Assembly (NCBI GenBank): GCA_038501785.1
Contig: JBAMJR010000099.1
Span: 1,315,501-1,379,500, forward strand
Length of the DNA stretch: 64,000 nt
Origin: Myoxocephalus aenaeus
Taxonomy: Eukaryota > Chordata > Actinopteri > Perciformes > Cottidae
Direction of reading: 5' to 3'
Of this stretch, positions 58,386-64,000 are shown piece by piece; within the stretch, counting starts at the first letter, position 1, and each line of letters starts with the position of its first letter. The notes under the pieces were generated by a model. The model saw only the letters and a list, made by a program, of their open reading frames with translations, did not search any database and was not told the origin of the DNA. A program made the position numbers and the translations under genes.

Positions 58386-61290
58386 AAAGCCATCTCTTCC
58401 CCCCAGAATCCTGTCGCCCCCTTCAACAGTCTCCTGAGCCATAGAAACTTTGAAATTTTAAACGACGAAAGCAGACGACGATAACACCATCCCTAAATCA
58501 GACATACCAAATAGGATCCTATTGTAGATTTTTAGAAGAAGACGCCCAACCAACCAGTTGAGAATAATTCCAATTTGACGAAGAGACCCTTTGTGAGGAA
58601 GCGAGGAAAATTGCCCATCATCAAGAAAAGAAAACCCTCATCCGGAGGGGAACTAGACGCCCTGGCTCAAGCTGTGGGGCGGGTATTGATCAACGTATCA
58701 GACTGCTTACCTTACCTCAAGTGTTTCAATGTGGAGGACATTGTAAACATTCGTGGACATTTCTCTTCTCAAAAATATATTTGCGGTACAACAGTAACGA
58801 GCAACAGTGAATGAAGAAGAAGGCAACAGCAAAAATCAACGAGAGGCAGATGGATGTAGCCAAGACGGGGTGACTTTATTGTTTTTTTGATATGCATAGG
58901 TGTTAAAGGGGGTTGAAGTATTTCTATCAACACATTTTGTGAGTGATATCCAGAGAAATGACCAAATTGTGGTTGCCTGTGTGAACCCAAATGGTTTTCC
59001 CCAAACTGTGGTAAGACAAAAACATCTAATCAGTGGAAACGTAACTAGCACGGGAATTATACCATCTAGCATAAAATACACCATGAGTTTTTTTTAATGA
59101 TATGCATAATTGTGTGGAAAAACACCCAACTATAAAGTATACATCACATAACTGCCTGTCCTCAAGCACCAAGAGCTTAGAGAATACACTGTCAGCGGTT
59201 GTGGGGAAGGAAGCAGCGAGACATATCTTTTAGATCTGTTCGTTTCAGGAATGGTGAACTTGTGTAAAATCAGTATCCCAAGCCAGGTCACCACAGTGAT
59301 GGTGAGATACCACCGCGTGTTAGAAGTGCCCCAGGAGGCTCCAGCCTCAGTCACCAGAGAAATCGGGGGAAACCTTGACTGTTGCGAGAAGCTGCGGCCG
59401 GGTCGTCTTGCGGATGGTCCCGGTGGGAGGAATGGCGACCGCATCCCATGTTTTTTTACAATCACTCTTCTCCTTGGAACCATTGCATCATGGGGCTTCG
59501 GCGTTATTATCCACCATTTTCAACAAGAGATAAATCTGGTGGGCGAGAAGCTTTGGAACAAACGGAACAACCAAACAAGGATTGCCGCAGAGTCTGGGCT
59601 TACTTTGTGTACAGTGACCAACGCTCGTCATCATCGTTTTCAAACTTTTTCCGTCTTATGAGGAATTTTCTTTTTTTCTTTTTTTGTTAAAATCTTCTGT
59701 CAAAACCAAACATGCTGCTTATCTCGTGTATGCTGTAAGTGTGACTCTTGAGGTAGAGGAAACTGACGAACAAAAGATGCTCGCTCTGCTAACCGCTCGC
59801 GCCGTGGCGGCTATGACTGAAAGCGCATCCATATGACACCATGATCCAACAGTGTTTTCCACCTCTCCTTTTTTCCCCAGCCTCCTCTATTAGCATCTAT
59901 TTCATTGTGTAAGACACTCAAGAGTGGCAGAGGCCTGTTGCAATTACAAAGCTGTTGTTCATGTGGTTAACAAATTGGCCTTTAGTTCCACTGTATGTGT
60001 GTTTGGTAACAGGTGGATGAACAAAGTAGTTGCTTTGGTTTTGTCCTCCGTTTTCTAGGTGATGTCTATATGGGTGACAGGCCATATTGAATCTCGATGC
60101 CATGATGTGATAATGAAATTCTACGGTACAACTTACTTGCACATCCCTAAGTAAAAAAGAAGAAAAAAACTTGAAACAACCCCCCTCCCCCCAAACAACT
60201 GCAAGTTGGATTTGACGCACTAATGTATATGTGTCTGATAAAAAAAAAAAAAAGAAGTTTTCATTTTGAGATCAGTGCTTTGGAACAGACGAGTGTACGG
60301 ATTCTCTGGAGGTTTCTGATGGGTGTGCACAAAAACCGGAGCGATGGACAGAACTGCGTGTAATCTTTTCTTATTTCCAAAAAAGCCTTATTGTTATTGT
60401 AACATTATGAAAACATTACTGTTGTATTATGATGACTTATTTTACATTACATAGTTGACCTTTACTTTATTTTTGGTTTAGTTTTTTAACAGATGTTGTA
60501 TCACATTTTTTTTAAATTAGCAGGAAAAGAGAAATGCTTATTTGTTCATATTACGTTGAAAGACATTCTATTTTTTCACTTTAGAAATGTTAAGTATAAC
60601 ATGTCTGTGTGTACGTGTGCATATGTGTATGTACGTATACATATATACGCACACTCACACATTCATATATATTTAAATGCAGAATATAAAGATATATCCA
60701 AACACTTAGTATTAATGACATTATTCTCCTCATCATCTTTTTTTTATACCACCCACTTCTCATGTTTGAAAATATCACTTTTTATTGATTTTCTTTTTGT
60801 TTGTGTGTTTGTTTTTTGTAATCTTAGAAACCTTGTGCGTTTCTTTAAAAAAAAAGTGGAGGTGATATCGGTGCTTTGCCCGAGTCACTCACCATTGTTT
60901 AACCTCTACCCCCGGGTAGATCCTGTGCCGATGAGGAGATGCCATTTTTAAACCTTGTTGAGATTCTTTATTATCATTAACTTGTAGGCATTAGTATTCT
61001 TTTGATTATTTTAGCAACTGTTGAATGATGAACTGGTCTACACAATATCTAATCAATCCAAAATGTCATAATTGAACTTTTTTGTTTGCTAAATCAGCCC
61101 AACTTGACATACTGTACCTATATGACCATGTACAGACTATGACCCTCACAGTTTTAAAGAAAATCCTCTTAAGTTTTTTCTCTTTTTTTTACTTTTATTA
61201 TTATTTTCTGACATAATGTGGTCTTTCATTTTGTTAGATATCCACTATGATCTAGAATATACCTGTAAATAAACAAATATATAGATTATA
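58386..61290 (+). other. ptprs: ptprs 3' untranslated region
   Basis: After the stop there is no splice acceptor-donor pattern I trust, and the first canonical AATAAA is at 61268. A 3'UTR of about 2.9 kb is therefore inferred. It has T-rich and ATTTA-containing segments in its second half (for example 60360-60600). Open frames of up to 136 codons (59251-59661) have no known domain and lie within the UTR. Confidence 0.6.
61264..61273 (+). promoter_or_regulatory. ptprs: Poly(A) signal AATAAA overlapping a Pumilio-type element
   Basis: AATAAA is at 61268-61273, and GT/T-rich sequence (TATGTATTTGTATC) follows about 17 nt later as a downstream element. TGTAAATA at 61264-61271 matches the Pumilio consensus UGUANAUA and shares bases with the signal. 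Confidence 0.55.
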
Positions 61291-64000
61291 TGTATTTGTA
61301 TCATTTGACCCTCAAAATCTCATACTTTGAGTGGGATCAGAATCACATCGAGGTTCTGCTCATATACGACTTCCTGGTGTTTGTAAAGCCTGTTTTTGCT
61401 CCTTCTGAAATGTTCTTTCTCCAGCCCTGCTCCCTGGTCTTTAATTACCACTCGCTTTTTTCTGCCTTTAATTTCCCCTGCTAGCAGTTAAACTGGGAAG
61501 CAAGCCAGCTACTGTTCTCACACCTATAGCCTCAATGAGGGCATGCAATCAGCATCAGAGATCTGCTGGTATAATTTAGGTGAGGATGGGATGTTAGTCC
61601 ACACACTAACCATTTGAATTGCTAATCAACCATCAATTCAAGGTCCTGTTACATTCTCATGCTCAATGTGGACATGAACTGTTCCTTGCCCTGGCATTAG
61701 CGAGGGTCTACTAGAGATAAGATTTACTTGTCTCTTTCACACCATGGAACTACAGCAACTTATGGGGTTTAAACATTGATTCTTTTTTAATTATTAGACC
61801 TCCTAATGTCAAATTCTAATAAAAAAAGGTGGAGATTCTTAAATGTATCCACTAATGGGAAAAATAATAGCACCCAAAGGTGATTTTCATTCCTTAAAGG
61901 TTTCCCACAAAGCCCCAGTAAGTCCCCAGCTGTCCAACTGCCTAACATGCCACGGTGTAATCCACAAATATATCATTGTTTTATGGACAAATGCAGCCTT
62001 GCTAAAGGCCATACATAGTTCAGTTGCAACATGCCATGTTGATTTATTTTCTCCCTAGAGCATTTTTAAGCGTTGTGTAAACCCATACATACCATGTGTT
62101 TTTCTTCAGCCATGTTTCACTGTGGGATGCAGAAAGAAATCGGGACTCAATGAAACAGAGCAGTGCAATGCAACCAAGAGAAGACCAAGACAACCAAAAA
62201 CTTGCTGCAAATTCACATTTCCAGCACGTCATTTCTGAACAGTGGAAAACCTTGAGATGTTTCATAATGAACTAAAATCCTGAACTGAAGTATTTTGGAA
62301 CTCAAAAAGACTGGTAAAAATGGCCATGGAAGTCTTTGGAAGCTTGTGCACCGTGTTACTCTTTTGACTTCATGTAAAGATGCTAGCCCTTTGAGAGCAG
62401 ACACCAAATTTACTGGAATATGTCACAGAATATTTGGGGGAGGTGGTTGGGGGGGACTAACAAAAAAACAACACTATCAAAAAGAATAGAGCATATACAG
62501 TACATACAGGCAAAATGAAAAAGAACCCAATCTCAGCAAAATAGTTTTTCCTTTGTATAAGGGCCAAGTGCTATCACTTTCAAACTGTTACTTCTAACTG
62601 AAACAATAATTGGTTTAAAGCCACTGTGTATGTAGATATGTTGACTTTGTATTAAAGAAATGTTGTCTGAAAACCATTTTGCCTGTGATTTTTGGCTGAT
62701 AAAGTATATAATGAGTTGGAGCGATTCTTCAAGATATCTTTCCTCAAGTCTGATCATATGCCTACTATGCGTATACATATCCTGCTCTGCGTATAATATG
62801 CAAGCAGCTGGTAAGAGTTATTTCAATACTTCTATTGCACCAGCACTTACTTTGTCCATCGTCCATAACACTGGAACCTGCATGAAATCTGCTACGAGAG
62901 CCCGCAGGACAAGTGGTGAAGCAGTCAGGTGGTGCACTTTGTTGATAGATGGCTTGATTAGTTTCCTTCTATATTTGTCCATCAGCCTCTTCGCAAACAT
63001 ATCCCCATGGGTCCCTAAGCCCCTCTTCAAGCTTGATAAATGTCACCCAGACAGGCTTGATATTGGTGCAGAGGTAAACCTTCACCTGGTTGTTCTCTCA
63101 TCCATTCAAATGTCCACAAATTAAAGCAAAATAATGGTACCAAACCGTACTGTATTGGCCTGACACTAGTTTAGATTACAGCTTCTCAATTATTATTTTT
63201 TAAAGCGTGCATGAGGTGCTTTTGTCAACGCACAAAATGTTAGATAAAGCATTGAAAATGTGTGGGTAAACGTAATTATTAAGTCCAGGGTACGCATATA
63301 CCTAATATTGATTGGTTCCTTGCTTATCCATTTTACCCTTTAATCACAAGGATAATACACGTGTACAAGGTAATTACAATGTAAAAATACTTACAGTGTA
63401 ACTTATTTCTAGGTACACAAAGCCCAAATGTATTCCATTGGTACCATGCATGTACTAAATATATACACTGTAAGAGACTAAAAAACCTAGTGGTGGTTTG
63501 GTGAAAGATCGCAATATTTCAAGTCCTCTCTCCTCAGACCTGACTGCTCATTGCCATTTAATTCACACGTGCATCAGTTGCCGATGATGTGCCAACGAGC
63601 TCCTTGTCACCTGAAACAGCAATCTGCTAAATCGCAAGAGGAACGTCATTTATTAAAGGCTAATGTACGCAGAATGACACCCTGTTTCAAGCATGATGTT
63701 ACTAATTGTCTGCTCAGAAAGCTGTTTCAGTCCATTCTTTTCTAATAGGGGCGAGCCAACAGACCGAGCGTGAGGGCAGGCGAAGAAGTGAATTAGGGCG
63801 GTGATTATGCAGTGATTCAGACAGCAGCTCATTAGGACCCAGCTAAGCAAGCAATCAACGAATCAATGTGACAGTGGACCCAAAAGCCACAGAAATGTGT
63901 AATAAATGGCAAAGCGATAAATTGGATTATCCACAGCCCCGTGGCCAAGCTCTTTCTGTTGCAAATGACAAATCAACCCAATCATGCCACAAAAAAAGCC
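61291..64000. other. Downstream intergenic sequence
   Basis: No recognised gene. A minus-strand open frame of about 75 codons (62818-63042) has no family I know. The last 450 nt (about 63540-63990) are low in repeats, contain several homeodomain-like and AT-rich sites, and could be regulatory. Confidence 0.5.

Noticed and set aside
59251..59661. 136-codon open frame after the ptprs stop
   Set aside because: It lies inside the inferred 3'UTR, has no recognised domain, and the frame ends arbitrarily. A chance frame in GC-richer UTR is more likely.
1..64000. CRISPR array, bacterial operon or prophage content
   Set aside because: Direct repeats here are microsatellites without spacers, and the coding content is a single intron-containing vertebrate receptor gene.
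1..64000. tRNA or rRNA genes
   Set aside because: The only B-box-like match with good context (52207) belongs to a SINE. No cloverleaf or rRNA segment was recognised by eye.

Overview
This window is vertebrate genomic DNA, most likely from a teleost fish. It has one long multi-exon gene with GT-AG introns, long dinucleotide microsatellites (CA/TG, GA, TA), a SINE tail of a type common in teleosts and a decayed hAT transposon piece. It shows no bacterial features such as operons, ribosome binding sites or CRISPR.

Only one gene is supported. It is the 3' three quarters of a LAR-type (type IIa) receptor protein tyrosine phosphatase on the + strand, best matched to PTPRS (PTP sigma). I joined 27 exons from 229 to the TAA stop at 58383-58385. 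Every junction agrees in phase, giving an uninterrupted frame of 1,421 whole codons. The paralogue call rests on the juxtamembrane segment (NKPDS, then [13 protein letters not shown], then RRINFQTP) and the C-terminus (DEYQFCY...GSFDHYAT), which fit PTPRS better than PTPRD or PTPRF. Whether it is the a or b teleost copy cannot be decided here. The promoter, signal peptide, three Ig domains and FN3-1/-2 lie upstream of the window.

Layout: FN3-3 (229-644), FN3-4 (7770-8087), FN3-5 with a 27-nt microexon (10038-12827), FN3-6 and -7 in one exon (20468-21061), FN3-8 and the membrane-proximal region with a furin-like site (22116-24463), and the transmembrane exon (24748-24911). The juxtamembrane region follows, with a 12-nt microexon and a 48-nt cassette exon (26446-35230). 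Then come active phosphatase domain D1 (38101-46566), pseudophosphatase domain D2 (50294-58385) and a 3'UTR of about 2.9 kb ending near the AATAAA at 61268. The rest, to 64000, is intergenic with no recognisable gene.

The protein is expected to be a neuronal adhesion receptor. The extracellular part binds heparan/chondroitin sulphate proteoglycans and synaptic organisers. D1 dephosphorylates phosphotyrosine, and D2 is a scaffold and regulatory domain. I found no unknown molecular system. The points most worth a second look are the three in-frame alternative exons, the intron positions shared by D1 and D2, the V-to-A change in the D1 signature, a hairpin built around a TA microsatellite, and several intronic blocks that look like conserved regulatory DNA.
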